A stretch of DNA of 64,000 nucleotides from Cercis canadensis (lineage: Eukaryota; Streptophyta; Magnoliopsida; Fabales; Fabaceae), in NCBI GenBank assembly GCA_003255065.1, contig QAOA01004360.1, forward strand, positions 51,183 through 115,182, read 5' to 3'. A program made the translations under genes and the position numbers. The notes under the pieces were generated by a model. The model worked only from the letters and a program-made list of their open reading frames with translations. It did not search any database and had not been told where the DNA came from. Shown here one piece after another: positions 11,354 to 23,459 of this stretch (within the stretch, counting starts at the first letter, position 1; each line of letters starts with the position of its first letter).

Positions 11354-12654
11354 TGACGGGTGCCGAACCGTATAAAATTACAATACTAATTGCAACTAAT
11401 TTGTAGTATAGGATGCAACCAGTGTCGTCTCCCAAGGATTTACCAGAACAACTAATCTAGTAGGACTTAAGCAAGAACAGAATATGGGGGGTTTTGTGTT
11501 GAATGCTGAATAATCAAAATTTAGAAAGCAGTAACAGGATTTAATCAAATAAGAGAAAGCGCAATTAACTCAAGCAGGCAACCAAACCTTAATCCATCCT
11601 TGTTCACTAAAGATAACCTAGATCTAATTTAATTCTTGGTTAAGTGTTACCTGGAACCCCTAACAGTAACACTTAGAATTCCTCCTGATTTTCCAATCAA
11701 GATTCAATTAATCATGGAATTAAGACTCTAGGCAACCGCTCTATATCACTAAGTCCAGATTAATTTAATAACCGAATTATCCAAGTTAACCTTATATTAA
11801 AAACCTTTAAAGTATGATTATCAATCTAATTACTGTTATGAATCTAATCAACCAATTTAAATTCATACAAAACATGCATGCAATCAAAGTACCATTCAAT
11901 CACATGAAGAAGGGAAGAAGCAATAATTCAAATTAGATTAAATCAAACCCGGTTGAAGCACAGGAACTCTGGATTATTAAGTTTGGCTCCTCTTGAATTG
12001 ATTACAAAAGAACTTAGCCTTCCATGGAAGACTTGAACATAAAGCAAGGGTGGAAAAACGAACTCAGCAAAGGAGGCAGCAGCTGCTCAAGGTAATTTCA
12101 TGTCTCTTCTAGTTTCTATATTTTCCTCAACAACTTGAGAATAAATACTAGTTGGCTGCCTCCTCTAGGTTTCTTAATTACAAAATAAACTTAGTTTCCT
12201 AAATTATTAATGGCTAAAAACATGATCAAGCCCTAGTGTCATGTGTGCTGGCCCAAAAAGTAGATATTGGCCCAAATAAACATGCTCTGGTCCAATAGGC
12301 AGGCCTAAGGAAAGGAATCAGTCAATGTTGGGCGGATGTAGAAAATCTGGACTGCTTACACGCGAATTTCAGTTGTCCAGACGTGAGAATAAGTCTCTGG
12401 TCTCTTCATATGAAATGTAGAATTTTCTGTCAGCTTTCCAACGAAACTAGAATCGCATCAATCGGACATCTGTAACCAAAGATATGGTGAAAAATGTAAG
12501 TAGTGCCAGAATTCAACAGTTAAACAATTAAAATCTATAAGCATCAACAAATCCAAATCTACGAAACATATCTAAGGACCATAAAAATCACTAGAAACAC
12601 ACATTAAAAGACTAAGAATAAGGGAAACAAATAGAGTAAAATAATGTGTTATCA
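11354..12654 (-). mobile_element. Solo LTR (Gypsy-type), TSD TTTAC
   Basis: On the minus strand the unit starts TGATAACACATTATTTTA and ends GGCACCCGTCA, so it has TG...CA termini and is 1301 bp long. A perfect 5-bp direct repeat tttac flanks it at 11349-11353 and 12655-12659. No internal domain is present, so it is a solo LTR left by recombination. The surrounding sequence (about 11160-11350 and 12660-12710, with a TATA-like ttataaatacatt) may itself be an older LTR remnant; that last point is inference. Confidence 0.85.
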
Positions 12655-12718
12655 TTTACCCTCTCTGTATCGTTTCTATTACTTGATTGTGTGAAGAGTG
12701 AAGCCATTATCTCGTGGC

Positions 12719-13294
12719 TAGAGGTGGGAAACAGGCCGGCCTGACCTGTTTTTATTCAGGCTGGCTTAATATTAGCCCAGCCCTACTCGGGCTGTTGGCC
12801 AAAATGGGCCAATCCACTTTTTCTAATTTCTTTTTTGAATTTTTTAAACTATTTTTATTTGTAATAATATTAAAATTTAACAAGGTTTTGGCTTTTTTTT
12901 TTTCTAGTTATTTTTGCTATTTTAAGCTAACTTATTAATAAACTTAATTGAACAAAACAAAACATGTATAAAGTAATAAATAAAATTAAAATAAAGAATA
13001 AAAGATATATAAAAAGAAAATGCATCTAAGTGTAAATTTAAAATAAAGATGAATAAATAATTATACAAATTACAGTGGTGTATAGTGTATACTTTCAAAT
13101 AACACTTATTAATATAATTTGGTGGTGTAGTGTAACCTCAAAAAAAAAAAAAGGTTGGCTCAACCCGGCTTAGTCTGAACCCAAATGGGTTGCTGGCCAA
13201 AATGGCCCGGTTCTATTCGGGCCAGCAATCATTTGGCCCGCCTTCCTCATTTGCGGGTTAAAACGGGCAAGTCCATCGCATTTTACCAGCTCTA
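12719..13294. mobile_element. Non-autonomous hAT-like element
   Basis: The left end is tagaggtgggaaac and the right end, reverse-complemented, tagagctggtaaaat, an imperfect terminal inverted repeat. The flanks ctcgtggc (12711-12718) and gtcatggc (13295-13302) match at 6 of 8 positions, suggesting a decayed 8-bp TSD. Both ends are rich in cggcc/gggcc words and the middle is very AT-rich. No coding capacity. Confidence 0.6.
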
Positions 13295-13302
13295 GTCATG
13301 GC

Positions 13303-14300
13303 AGTGGCACAAGTCAGTTTTTTGCCGTTTTTCATTAATGTTTCAAAAAGTCATTACGCTGGTAGTTGAATGGCATATCTTTTGCTGATTACATTGGTGT
13401 GGTTCTTTTTGTATATCATCATTTGTTCTGCCTAGCGCTCCTAATTAGGTTATTGGATATCTAGCTACGCCATTAAGAAGAAGGACGAGATCAAGAGTTT
13501 TCCCAAACTGTTGAGGAATGCAAAGTGGCGCAGGGATGAGAGTTTTGTTTCGAGTGGTTTTGTTTTTCTCCTTTTCACATGGATATTGTTTTTACTCTTG
13601 AACCTATAATGAAGATACATGGTTCATGGCCAAAAAAAAAAAAAAAACATACAGTTTGTTAGTTTTCTATAATGAAGATTGAAGAGTTTGTTTTTATCAT
13701 TAGATCTAATATCATCAAAGCAGCCTCTTAATCCAAAATTATAGTTTATTATGTGACTGACTTAATGAAGTTTGAGTACTAATAAGAATACCACTTGTTT
13801 TTGGAACAACATTTCCGATCATAAAGCCAGTTTTCTTAATTGGCAAAAAGGGGAAAAACAATTTTTACTGAAATAATATATTTCCAAACGTTAAACTTTA
13901 AAGTGGGGTTTGCAAATTACCTTTTTTTTTTTAAAAAAAAAGAAGTTAACTTTTCAATGATAATTTGATAAAATTTAAAAATCAGAACCACAGTCCAAAA
14001 TCAGAGGGAGAAATCACTTAGATACGCAGTCCCAACACCTAGTCCGCTGACTGAGTTGAAATGATTAATAAGGAAAATAATGTGATTTTAGAACTGAATT
14101 ATTGGCAACTTAAATAAGAATAAAGGACAAAATTGGAATCAGAAGTTTAGAATTGCAATTCGAAGTGAGGAGCTAATTAATAGGCGAAGTCGTACATGAT
14201 ATACAGGACAGATGCAAAGAAAGATTATAATACAAAAGAAAACAGAGGTATGGCGCACATAGAATCTCATAAGATAAACAAAACACAGAATATAAGGATG
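13303..14300. other. Intergenic, nothing recognised
   Basis: AT-rich, with A-runs at about 13630-13645 and 13921-13941. No gene, RNA or bounded repeat could be supported. Confidence 0.5.
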
Positions 14301-16665
14301 TCAATCTTTCAGGTGGAGTTGTTCAAGTGTGATCGTATGGAACTGGTGCAGTGAGGGTGATTTGGGCATGACAAGATCCTTAGCCACTTGATTCATGGTT
14401 GGACGAGAACGTGGACTTTCACTCAAGCAAGCAAAAACTACCATTGCAATCAAGATCACCTCCTCAGCAATTGGGTTCACGGGATGAGAAAGCCGTTGAT
14501 CCAACAAATCCTTCAATGCCAAATTATGAGTTCTTGATAAAGACGATGACAATGAAGAAATGATGCTTCCCCATTAGTATTTCCAAGCCTAGTACTCCGA
14601 AGCTATAAACATCACATTTCTCATTCACTTCTATTGTGTAAGCCAGCTCTGCAAAAAAAAATTAACTGAAGGTAATATCATGCTTTCAGCAAGATAGCTT
14701 TTAATAACAAAGTGAATATGCTATTTGCACATTAATTAAGCTCACACTATTTTACACAGCCACAATTATTATAGAATAAACTCAATTGGACCCACTTAAA
14801 GTATGTTTTTGCTAGACTCAGATTTTTCCATATATGTTAGTTTGAGGTCAACAAGTATGGAAGTAATTTTTTATTTTAATTAGTTGAAACAGAGGGCCTA
14901 ACCTAGAGCAACATACCCAAAGGTGCCTGCAAATGAGATTCAGTTGGATGAGTCAGGCTTTAGAAGCTTAGCCGTTCCAAAGTCAAAGATGTGAGCCTCA
15001 TATTCCAAATCTAAAAGTATGTTCTTGCTAGATATGTCATGATGAACTATAGGAGGTGAGCAACCATAGTGCGAATAAGATAAAGCATTGGCCACACCTT
15101 TAACAATGTTGACCCTTTTATGCCAATCCAATGCAATTGCTTGTGTTTCATTGTTGAGTATCTTATCCAAGCTGCCCCCTTCCAAGAATTCATAAACCAA
15201 AAATGAGAACCTTGAATGTGAACAAAACCCGTATAGTTTCACAATGTTACGATGCCTAATTTCAGTCAAAGCTTGAATCTCACTTGTGAAGGCTTTTAAA
15301 TTTGGCATTTCCCCATCTGACACCAAGTGAAATTTCTTTACAGCAACAACTTGACTATCAGGCAAGTGGGCTTTGTAAACACTAGCGCAGCCTCCTTCCC
15401 CAATGAGATATTTGTGATTGAATTCTTCAGTGGCTTCAATGATATTTTCATATGCTGTTTTTCCATCGAAACTCCATATGGAGAAAACATTTTCAGTTTG
15501 TGCTTCTCTACCCTCAGTCAATTAATTTCTTTCACCACAACAAAGAAAAAATGCAATTCCCACTACAATCAATACTAGCATTAATGTACCCAAAGTAAGA
15601 AGTATAACTAGTAACAAGATTTTGTTGCTCTTTTGAAGGTGAGAATCAAGCTGAACTCTTGGGCAGGGCATCAAACCAGAGACATTACCACACAAGCCTT
15701 TATTATTTCTCAATGCAGCAATTGTAGCATTAAGAAGGCCGGAATGTCTGGAAGTGATCCCTCTAACTGGTTGTATAATATGTCAACGGAAGTCAAGCTC
15801 ATCATGTCATTAAAACTGGACGGAATGGCACCTGAGAGATTATTGTGTGAGAGGTTCAATGTTTCCAAGCGTGGAGCTTGCCCAAGTGCTGTTGGTATTG
15901 TTCCAATCAATGAATTTCCACTAAGATCAAGATTTTGAAGAGACTGTAATTGGCCTAACTGAGAAGGAATGCTGTCCTCCAAGATATTCTTGCTCAAATT
16001 CAAGTTCCATAAATGGAACAACCCTACAAGCTGTTTTGGGATTGAGCCAGTTAAATTGTTTGCTACCAACTCCAAACTCTCAAGTTTGACTAACATTCCA
16101 ATTTCGATGGGAATGTTGACCGAAAGTTGATTGTTGCTCAAGGAGTTTAATCAACATTGTCATCTTGTAAAATTCTTTTAGGAGCTTTCCAGTAAGATGA
16201 TTTGAGGAAATATTAAGTTCCTGCAGCTGGGTTGCTTCCCCCAATTCTGGTGGTATGCCACCAGATAAGTTGTTGTTGGAGATTTTGAGGCTTGTAAGAT
16301 TATGACACTTCCACCAGTTTGATGAAAGCTGACTATAAAACTTATTGTCACTCAAATCGATGTAGTCTAAACTTGGATATACGCCAAATGCATGTGTTAT
16401 ATCTCCGGTAACTTGGTTTCCATCCAACCTAACTCTAACAAGTCTAGAGCCATTTTTCAAGTTACTTGGAACCGGGTCCGTAAGATGGTTATGGTAAGCA
16501 ATAAAGATTTTGAGTGACCCACCGGCACAAATTTGTTGTGGCAAATGGCCAATCAAATTATTCATAGATAAAATAAAGTTTTCCAAATTGGTCATATTCT
16601 TGAATATGGTTGAAATGTCGCCACTAAGACTATTCCTGGCCAAAGCTAGTCTTCTGGAGGGATGG
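14301..16665 (-). pseudogene. LRR receptor-like kinase pseudogene (MIK2-like, LRR XII/XI type)
   Basis: From the minus-strand 5' side it shows leucine-rich repeats (IDLSDNKF, LKISNNNLSGGIPPELGE, LDLSGNSLIGTIPTALGQ), a juxtamembrane NNKGLCGNVSG, a transmembrane helix (about 15545-15620) and a Ser/Thr kinase (GEGGCASVYKA loop, VAVKK lysine, DFGTAKLL, then a C-lobe ending at 14301). Intact relatives are plasma-membrane receptors for peptide or wall signals. Defects: frameshifts near 16138, 15737 and 14560; TAA at 15522-15524 after the TM segment; TGA at 14940-14942 in the activation segment; HHD in place of HRD. The N-terminus is missing: homology stops near 16665, where endo-mannosidase sequence begins on the other strand. 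An intron lies at about 14650-14900. It cannot encode a receptor as it stands. Confidence 0.9.
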
Positions 16666-17052
16666 ACTTGTCGTATTTGGAGCAAATATACAGGTGTTTT
16701 GATTTGGAAGACACAAAATCCTTGGACTGGTCTCAGAGGTCAGTTTTATGATCATCTACTTGACCAAACAGCGGGTTTGTNNNNNNNNNNNNNNNNNNNN
16801 NNNNNNNNNNNNGCAAATGGCCAATCAAATTATTCATAGATAAAATAAAGTTTTCCAAATTGGTCATATTGTTGAATATGGTTGAAATGTCGCCACTAAG
16901 ACTATTCCTGGCCAAAGCTAGTCTTCTGGAGGGATGGACTTGTCGTATTTGGAGCAAATACACAGGTGTTTTGATTTGGAAGACACAAAATTCTTGGACT
17001 GGTCTCAGAGGTCAGTTTTATGATCATCTACTTGACCAAACAGCGGGTTTCT
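16541..17052. repeat. 240-bp segment repeated across a 32-N gap
   Basis: Sequence 16541-16780 is repeated at 16813-17052 with a few substitutions; the N run 16781-16812 separates them. Both copies hold the same RLK/endo-mannosidase junction. This looks like overlapping contig ends or two alleles placed in series, so the RLK pseudogene is probably not duplicated here in the plant. Confidence 0.85.
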
Positions 17053-18150
17053 ATGGTTGTAGATGTGCTGCAGAGCCAATTCATGTACAGCTCAATCTGG
17101 CAACATATTATATAGAGGTGAGTTTCTAAACTGAATTTCTAGTCTTCTGAGTTGGGGTTCTCTGAAATATAATAGAGGCATCATTTTACAGTACTATAAA
17201 TATCTTGCGACTTGTTTTATAGTAGGAAGGCAGAAACAATAAGTGTACTGCACTCGTGAAATAATCACATTTCTCTCTTCAATTTATTACATGGTCTAGT
17301 TATGAGCGGAACAGTGTATTTAAGATTGTTTTTTCTTCAAACAGGTTGTGAATACCACATCAGAGGAATTGTACGGGGTAGCTATTGTAGTCTCAGTATG
17401 GTATCTCGAAGGTGCATGTCCATACTACAAAGTTCATGAAGATCTCTTTGTGCGGCCAAAGAAAGTAACACATTGTTAGGCCACGACGATCTGAGAGGGA
17501 CCATAAAGCAAATCCCAAATATTTGGGATGAGCTGGGATGTGAAGGACCATTGCATGCATGAACAAAGGGAAGGGTAAATGTAACTCGGTGGGTCAACTC
17601 AGTAAGGGTATATATAACTCTATGGGTCAACTCAGTGTTGCCATGCACTTGGGTTTCTGTTGCAGCTTACGGTTATGCAGGAATGGACTGGCTTTGGGTC
17701 GTGGCAGTCAGCTCTACGTGTAGAAGAAAATGGGCTGCCCATAGTTGCGAGTTTCACGTCATTTTTTAGTTCCATTTGTTATGCTCTGTTTTTTACGTGT
17801 GTTGAGTTCTATTTGTTAGCTGTTAGTTTTCCTTTTATTTCGGTTCATTTTGTACGTGGTTTTGCTTATTTAAAGAGTCAATGCTTTAGTTAAAGAGGCA
17901 AGTATTCTGTGCATTCAAATGGTGGTAGGTTTCTCACCCAAAGAGAAAACAAACTAACTTAGCATTATACTCTTTGACTGGGACCTATCACACCTGTTGT
18001 TGAGATGAAGTATCCGAAGAGTGAAACTCCAAAGCCAGTCTATTTTCTTCTTCTGAAACTCTATGACACGTCCGATGATAGAATTTTATCTAGAAACTTC
18101 TATTGGTTGCATCTTTCTGGTGGAGATTACAAGCTACAAGAGCCACATAG
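16667..18150 (+). pseudogene. Endo-beta-mannosidase (EBM-like) gene fragment, copy 1
   Basis: The plus strand encodes pieces typical of plant mannosylglycoprotein endo-beta-mannosidase, a GH2-type enzyme that cleaves Man-beta-GlcNAc in N-glycans. Exon a ends [20 protein letters not shown] ... NLATYYIEV with a donor at 17117/17118 (its start is repeated because of the N gap). Exon b, 17345-about 17456, reads [20 protein letters not shown] to VRPKK. Exon c, about 17992-18150, reads EMKYPKSETPKPVYFLLLKL to GGDYKLQEPHRR. Everything upstream (the catalytic barrel) and downstream is absent, so it is a captured or truncated fragment. Identification is from remembered family sequence, not a search. 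It abuts the RLK pseudogene tail-in on the opposite strand. Confidence 0.75.
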
Positions 18151-18686
18151 GCGGAGAGAGAGATGAGAGTGAGAAAGAGATGGCGGAGAGAGAGAGAGAA
18201 ATTTTTTGTTTAATTTTTTTTAAGGTGACATGTAAATAGATTTTTTAAGGTATCACGTCATCATTTAACGTGTCACGTGAACTTTTATATCCAACTTCAC
18301 TTAATGTTACTAGACGGATGACTAAACTGTCCGACAGAATACAAATTTAAAGACTAAATTATCACTAAAAATTAATAAAATATTAAATTGTCGATAATAA
18401 CATTTTTCAAAGACGAAAAAAAAAATTTACTCTTCAATTATTATCAAACAGCAAGACGTACAAAAATAAACAAGTTTCTCTATTCTTTAGCTTATTTCTT
18501 CCTTCTCTAAACTCCGTCGAACACCCGCTCAACACAAATTCCATTTGTAACTTGGTGCATTATTTAACAAGTACAATGATAATGCATCCAAAAGTCGTTT
18601 TAAGAAACTATAATGGAGCAGCTTTTTGGGACTGTGAAGCATGTGTTAGTTGATTTGTGACTTTGTGAGAGACAAACAAGAAGGTG
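18151..18686. other. Spacer between gene fragment and Copia element
   Basis: Contains a GA-rich tract (about 18155-18200), AT-rich DNA with acgtgtcacgtg, and the dispersed repeat also found inverted at 7864-7980. No gene is supported. The short frame ending FWDCEACVS near 18650 has no recognised family. Confidence 0.5.
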
Positions 18687-18960
18687 CCGATTATAAAAGC
18701 TAGCAGAAGGCACAGTTATGCAGAAAACTCTTAATTGTATTCGATGACTTTGTTGTTAATATATACAAGATTCTGTTGGCAGTAGATAAGGATCTATTCC
18801 TAGTATACAAACTTTTGAATACACGTTAATGATAAGAGATAGGTATGCACAGGTTGTGTAACTAAATTTGGTTATGTGTGTATCATGTGGCTAATAGATA
18901 GATATGCACAGGTTGTGTAACTGAGTTTGGTTGCATGGATGACATGTGTGTATCACGTGG

Positions 18961-21900
18961 TTAATACTCCTTTACGCCCCACAAGATGGTGGTCGGATAA
19001 CCGACACCAATCTTGTTCCGAAGTGTCTGAAAACGTGGCCCAGCTAGGGGTTTTGTGAGCAAGTCAGCGAGTTGGTGAAGAGAGGGGATGTGAGATACAC
19101 GAAGAGCTTTGGCTGCAACAAGTTCCCAGACAAAGTGATAGTCTATAGAAATGTGTTTCATGCGGGAGTGGAAGATGGGGTTGGCACATAGGTAGGTGGC
19201 ACCAATATTATCTGAGTGGATCAAAGGTGATGATGGAAGTTTGACTCCAAGTTCAGTGAGGATGTTTTGAAGCCAAAGAAGCTCAGCTGCAGTGGAGGCA
19301 ATGGTTCTATATTCTGCTTTAGTGGACGAGCGTGCAACAGTGCGTTGCTTTTTAGAGGACCAAGAGATGGGGTTGCTGCCAAAGTAAGCTATGTATGCTC
19401 CTGTTGACCTGCGATCAATAGTGTCTCCTGCCCAATCTGCATCACAGTAAGCGACTAGGGAGAGAGGTTGGCAATGGTGGAGATGAATGCCGAATGTGAG
19501 TGTGGATTTGAGATAGCAAAGTAGTTGCTTGAGAGCTTGGTGGTGGTCATCTGTCAGGGCCTACATGTGCTGTGCAAGTTTGTTGACAGTGAAGGCAATG
19601 TTTGGCCTTGTTAAAGAGAGGTACTACAGCGAGCCAACCATATTTCGAAAGACAGTGGCATTGGTGGGAGGTGAGTCATTAGAGAATTTAAAGGATGGAG
19701 CCATGGATGTGCAAACTGGTTTGGCGCCCTGCATGGTGGCTTTTTCCAGTAAATCCCGGATATATTTATGCTGGCTGAGAAACAAGCCCTGTGGTGTTGG
19801 AACCATTTCTATGCCAAGAAAATAATGCGGGCAGCCAAGGTCTTTGAGTGAAAATTTAATAGATATGGCAGTCAAGAACTGATCCAGAAACTGTGTATTA
19901 TTTCCTTTCAATAAAAGGTCATCCACATAGACAAGGAAGTAAGTGAGCACTGCACCATGCTTATAGACAAAAAGAGAAGTGTCAGATTTGGAGTTAATAA
20001 AGCCATAAGTAATTAGAAAGTGGTGAAGGGCATGATACCAAGCACGAGGTGCTTGTTTCAAGCCGTATAAGGCTTTCTTGAGCTTGCAAACATAGGTGGG
20101 GTATTGCTGGTGCAGGAAACCTAGAGGTTGACGCATATATACTTCTTTAGATAAGTGTCCCTGCAGAAAGGCATTGTTTACATCTAGATGGCGTAGAGGC
20201 CAACCCTTGGCCATTGCAATTGTAAGGACAATTTTAATGGTTTAAGGCTTAATGACGGGACTGTATGTATCAAAATAATCAACTCCAGGCCTTTGGTGAA
20301 AGCCCTTGGCTACAAGCCGAGCCTTATAGCGGGAAATGGTGCCATCTAGGTTACGTTTGACCCGAAAAACCCACTTATTGCCGACAACATTAAGCTTGGG
20401 GTGTGGAGGGACTAAATCCCAGGTGCCATTGGTCATGAGGGCAGTAAATTCGTCGGACATGGCTTGTCTCCAGTGGGGAGATTTGAGAGCTTCAGTGACA
20501 CATGTGGGTTCAAGTGGTCGAGGAATAGGATATTTGGTGACAATGTAGGCATGTTTGGGCTTGAAAATGTTGCTTTTAGCTCGGGTGCGCAAAGGATGGG
20601 TGCCAAGTGAAGGGGTGGGATGAGGGAAAGAGATATTACCTTGATCCTGACCTTGAGAGCACGGTGGAAATACTGCAGAAGGGCCAAGTGCTGGTGCTGG
20701 CAGAGGTGGGTCCAGATGTGGTTCTTGGAATGTAGTCGGTGAGGGATTTAAAGGTGGAGAGATAGTAGAGGTGGGACAGGACTATAGGCAAGGGGTTGGA
20801 GTGGGATGGGAGGTGGAAGGAGAGGGTGGAGGTGTGTGGGAATTATGGGGGACAGGTGGCTCAAAGGCAATAAGATCATGTGGTGCTAATGTGGAGGGAA
20901 GTGGGGATAGGGTAGCTTCCGAGAAGGACTGGTGTAAGTTGGCATGAGGAAATTGATTTTCCACAAAGTTGACATGTCGAGAAAAATAGGATTTTTGTGT
21001 TTTGTAGTCAAAGCAAATAAATGCACTTTGGGTAGGGGAGTACCCAAGGAAGATGCATGGAGAAGACCAAGGTTGAAGTTTGTGGGATGTATATGGTTTG
21101 AGCCATGGGAAACAAAGGCAGCCAAAGGTGCGGAGTTTTAGGTAATTGGGGTGACGTTGGAAGAGAATGAAGAATGAATTTTGGTGGTGGAGTCCAGGGG
21201 TAGGCATGCGGTTAATGAGGTATGCAGCTGTGGTAAGTGCATGTGACCAGAATTTGGGAGGTAGAGAGGCTTGAGAAAGAAGACAGCGGACGGTTTCCAC
21301 AAGATGCCGGTGTTTTCTTTCAGAGAGCCCATTGTGTTTAGGGGTGTAAGGTGGGGTAGTGAAATGAGAGATGCCATGTGAGTGAAGGTATGGTCGGAGG
21401 CCCATGTATTCGCCTCCATTATCAGTGTAAAGTGTCTTAAGTTTGGAGTTAAAGGCTTTTTCTACCAGTGCATGAAATGTGGGAAGAATAGAAGAGACAT
21501 CGGATTTTCGTTTCATTGGATAAAGTCAAACATATTTAGAATAGGGATCAATAAAATAACATAAAAATGATAGCCATCAATTGATTGAATGGGACAGGGT
21601 CCCCAAATATCAGAGTACACAATGTCCAAAACTCTAGAGCTAGAAATACTAGATTGAGAAAAGGGTTGTTTGTGGCTTTTATTTGCCAAACAATTAACAC
21701 AAGAGGGGAGGGGTGATGGGGAGATAGGGAGCTTGTGTCGGTGTAGGATGCAGTTGAGAATTGGTAGGGTAGGGTGACCTAGACAGTGGTGCCAGCGGTG
21801 GGAAGAAGGAGTAAGACAAGCAGCAGCAGCAATGGGTTTGATGACATTGGAAGCAAGTTTGTAGACATGGTTGTCATTTGGCCCTTGGAGCAGTATCTGA

Positions 21901-22190
21901 CCTGTCCTCAAAGACTTGACCTGAAAACAATGGGTAAAAAATTCCACAGAGACATTATTTTGGTGACAAAGTTGTGAGACATATATGAGATTAGTGTTAA
22001 GAGAGGGAACATGGAGAACATGAGAGAGATGCAAGGAGGGAGGCAAAGAAATTGAACCAGTGTGGGTGATAGGGAGGTGGCTGCCATCAGCAACAGTGAG
22101 GTTGTTGGGACCATCATATTTAGATGACACGGAGAGATTTCCAAAGTCGTTGGTAATGTGATGAGTGGCTCCGGAGTCTATGAGCCAGTG
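18961..22190 (-). pseudogene. Copia pol, copy 1 (PR-IN-RT-RH, broken)
   Basis: Protease is marked by WLIDSGATHHIT. Integrase runs about 20782-22130 with the zinc-binding HHCC region, then LYTDNGGEY and HNGLSERKHR. RT spans 19624-20592 with YVDDLLL. RNase H runs to 18961 and includes LIHSDNIGATYL. Breaks: a 1-nt frameshift near 21560 (shared with copy 2), a stop at 20782 (shared), TAA at 20242-20244 and TAGs at 19624-19626 and 19561-19563. The last three read as Gln codons in copy 2. It cannot yield a functional polyprotein. Confidence 0.92.
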
Positions 22191-22252
22191 TGACTTGGAC
22201 TGACCAGTTGTGGCAGCAGCATGAGCTGAGGGAGCAACATTAGGATTGTTGG

Positions 22253-23119
22253 CTATTTTATAGCAATACTTCGCTGTATGGCCTTTTCGGTTACAGTACT
22301 AGCAGAGGAGTGGAGACTGGTGCCTTCATGGTGTGTCTGTGTTATGAGAGGCAGTAGAAGAGTGATGCTGAGTGGAGGATCCAGTGGAGCGACGTGGGCG
22401 AGAAGAGTAGTGAGATGTGGTACGTCGGACATGGTGAGCGGTGCAGCAGTGGTTGTGTCTTCCTTGTTCAGGTAAGATTCATAGTCAGTGAGAGTGTCGT
22501 ATAACTCATAAAAGGAGATAGGTGTCTCGCACACCTGGAGAGTAGCAGCAACTTCGTTAAACATGGACCCAAGACCACTGAGACAATGGAGAACAAGATC
22601 AAGTTCATCCAAAGGGTGGCCAATCATTGTGAGTTCGTCAGAGATACTCTTGATATTTCTGAGATATTCAGAGACAATAGAGGTGCCTTTTGTGAGATGG
22701 GAGAGACGGTCTTTCAAGGTCATGATGCGTGACCGAGAACAGTTGGCAAAAGCTCGACGAAGCTGTTCCCAAGCTTCTTGTGACGTGGTGGCTTGAGAGA
22801 TGACAGCCCTTGCATCAATGTCACAGGCTGCCATGAAAGCGAGCAGCAAAAAATGATCCTGGCGGATCCAAATAGTGCACAGGGGGTTCTCAACATCCTC
22901 ACCATGGTGCTCAATGGTGGGAGGAGGACAAGGGGTTGAGCCGGTGATATACCCAACCAGCCCATACCCAATCAACATTGATTTCATTTGCTTGGCCCAG
23001 GCAACGTAGTTGTTGCTTTTGAGTTTGATAGCTAAGTTAGAGACATTGATGGTAATGAGGTCAGATAAGGGGCTATTGGGGTGGAAGGGAACAGAGTTGA
23101 TGGTGGAAGAGGTGGCCAT
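22253..23119 (-). CDS. Copia gag (UBN2-type), copy 1
   Basis: The minus-strand ATG at 23119 opens a 288-residue frame typical of Copia gag/UBN2 (SNNYVAWAKQMKSMLIGYGL, then SRIMTLKDRLSHLTKG and ELYDTLTDYESYL). It forms the retrotransposon capsid. The frame leaves the gag-pol register before the zinc knuckle, and in the knuckle frame the second residue is a TAG (22299-22301) where copy 2 has Gln. The capsid part is intact but uncoupled from pol. Confidence 0.85.
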   Translation of the reverse strand: MATSSTINSVPFHPNSPLSDLITINVSNLAIKLKSNNYVAWAKQMKSMLIGYGLVGYITGSTPCPPPTIEHHGEDVENPLCTIWIRQDHFLLLAFMAACDIDARAVISQATTSQEAWEQLRRAFANCSRSRIMTLKDRLSHLTKGTSIVSEYLRNIKSISDELTMIGHPLDELDLVLHCLSGLGSMFNEVAATLQVCETPISFYELYDTLTDYESYLNKEDTTTAAPLTMSDVPHLTTLLAHVAPLDPPLSITLLLPLITQTHHEGTSLHSSASTVTEKAIQRSIAIK

Positions 23120-23200
23120 GGGTGGGAATAAAAGGACGAGTAAAGGAGGTAGAGAACAGAGGGATCGAACAAAAACCGGTGGCTGGTGAGAGCACTTTAA

Positions 23201-23214
23201 CTGCTTTGATACCA
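23201..23214 (-). other. Copia primer-binding site, copy 1
   Basis: The minus strand reads TGGTATCAAAGCAG directly next to the LTR end at 23215, the initiator-tRNA-Met type PBS usual in Copia elements, with one change (CAAAGC for CAGAGC). Confidence 0.88.
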
Positions 23215-23459
23215 TATAAAAGCTAGGAGAAGGCACAGTTATGCAGAAAACTCTTAATTGTATTCGATGACTTTGTTGTTAATATATACAAGATTCTGTT
23301 GGCAGTAGATAAGGATCTATTCCTAGTATACAAACTTTTGAATACACGTTAATGATAAGAAATAGGTATGCACAGGTTGTGTAACTGAATTTGNTTGAAT
23401 ATGGTTGAAATGTCGCCACTAAGACTATTCCTGGCCAAAGCTAGTCTTCTGGAGGGATG

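Larger units (their letters stand above)
18692..23393 (-). mobile_element. Copia retrotransposon copy 1 (Ale/Retrofit-like)
   Basis: Minus-strand element. The left (3') LTR is complete at 18692-18974 (283 bp) and preceded by ccgat at 18687-18691. The right (5') LTR begins at 23215 and is cut at the N (23394), leaving 179 bp. Order on the minus strand is PBS, gag, zinc knuckle, protease, integrase, RT, RNase H, which is Copia order. Compact size and short LTRs fit the Ale/Retrofit lineage. LTR termini are TA...TA, not TG...CA. Confidence 0.93.

Noticed and set aside
17382..17648. Minus-strand 88-residue frame repeated at 23905-24171
   Set aside because: It lies antisense to an endo-mannosidase exon and its intron; duplication reflects the block repeat.
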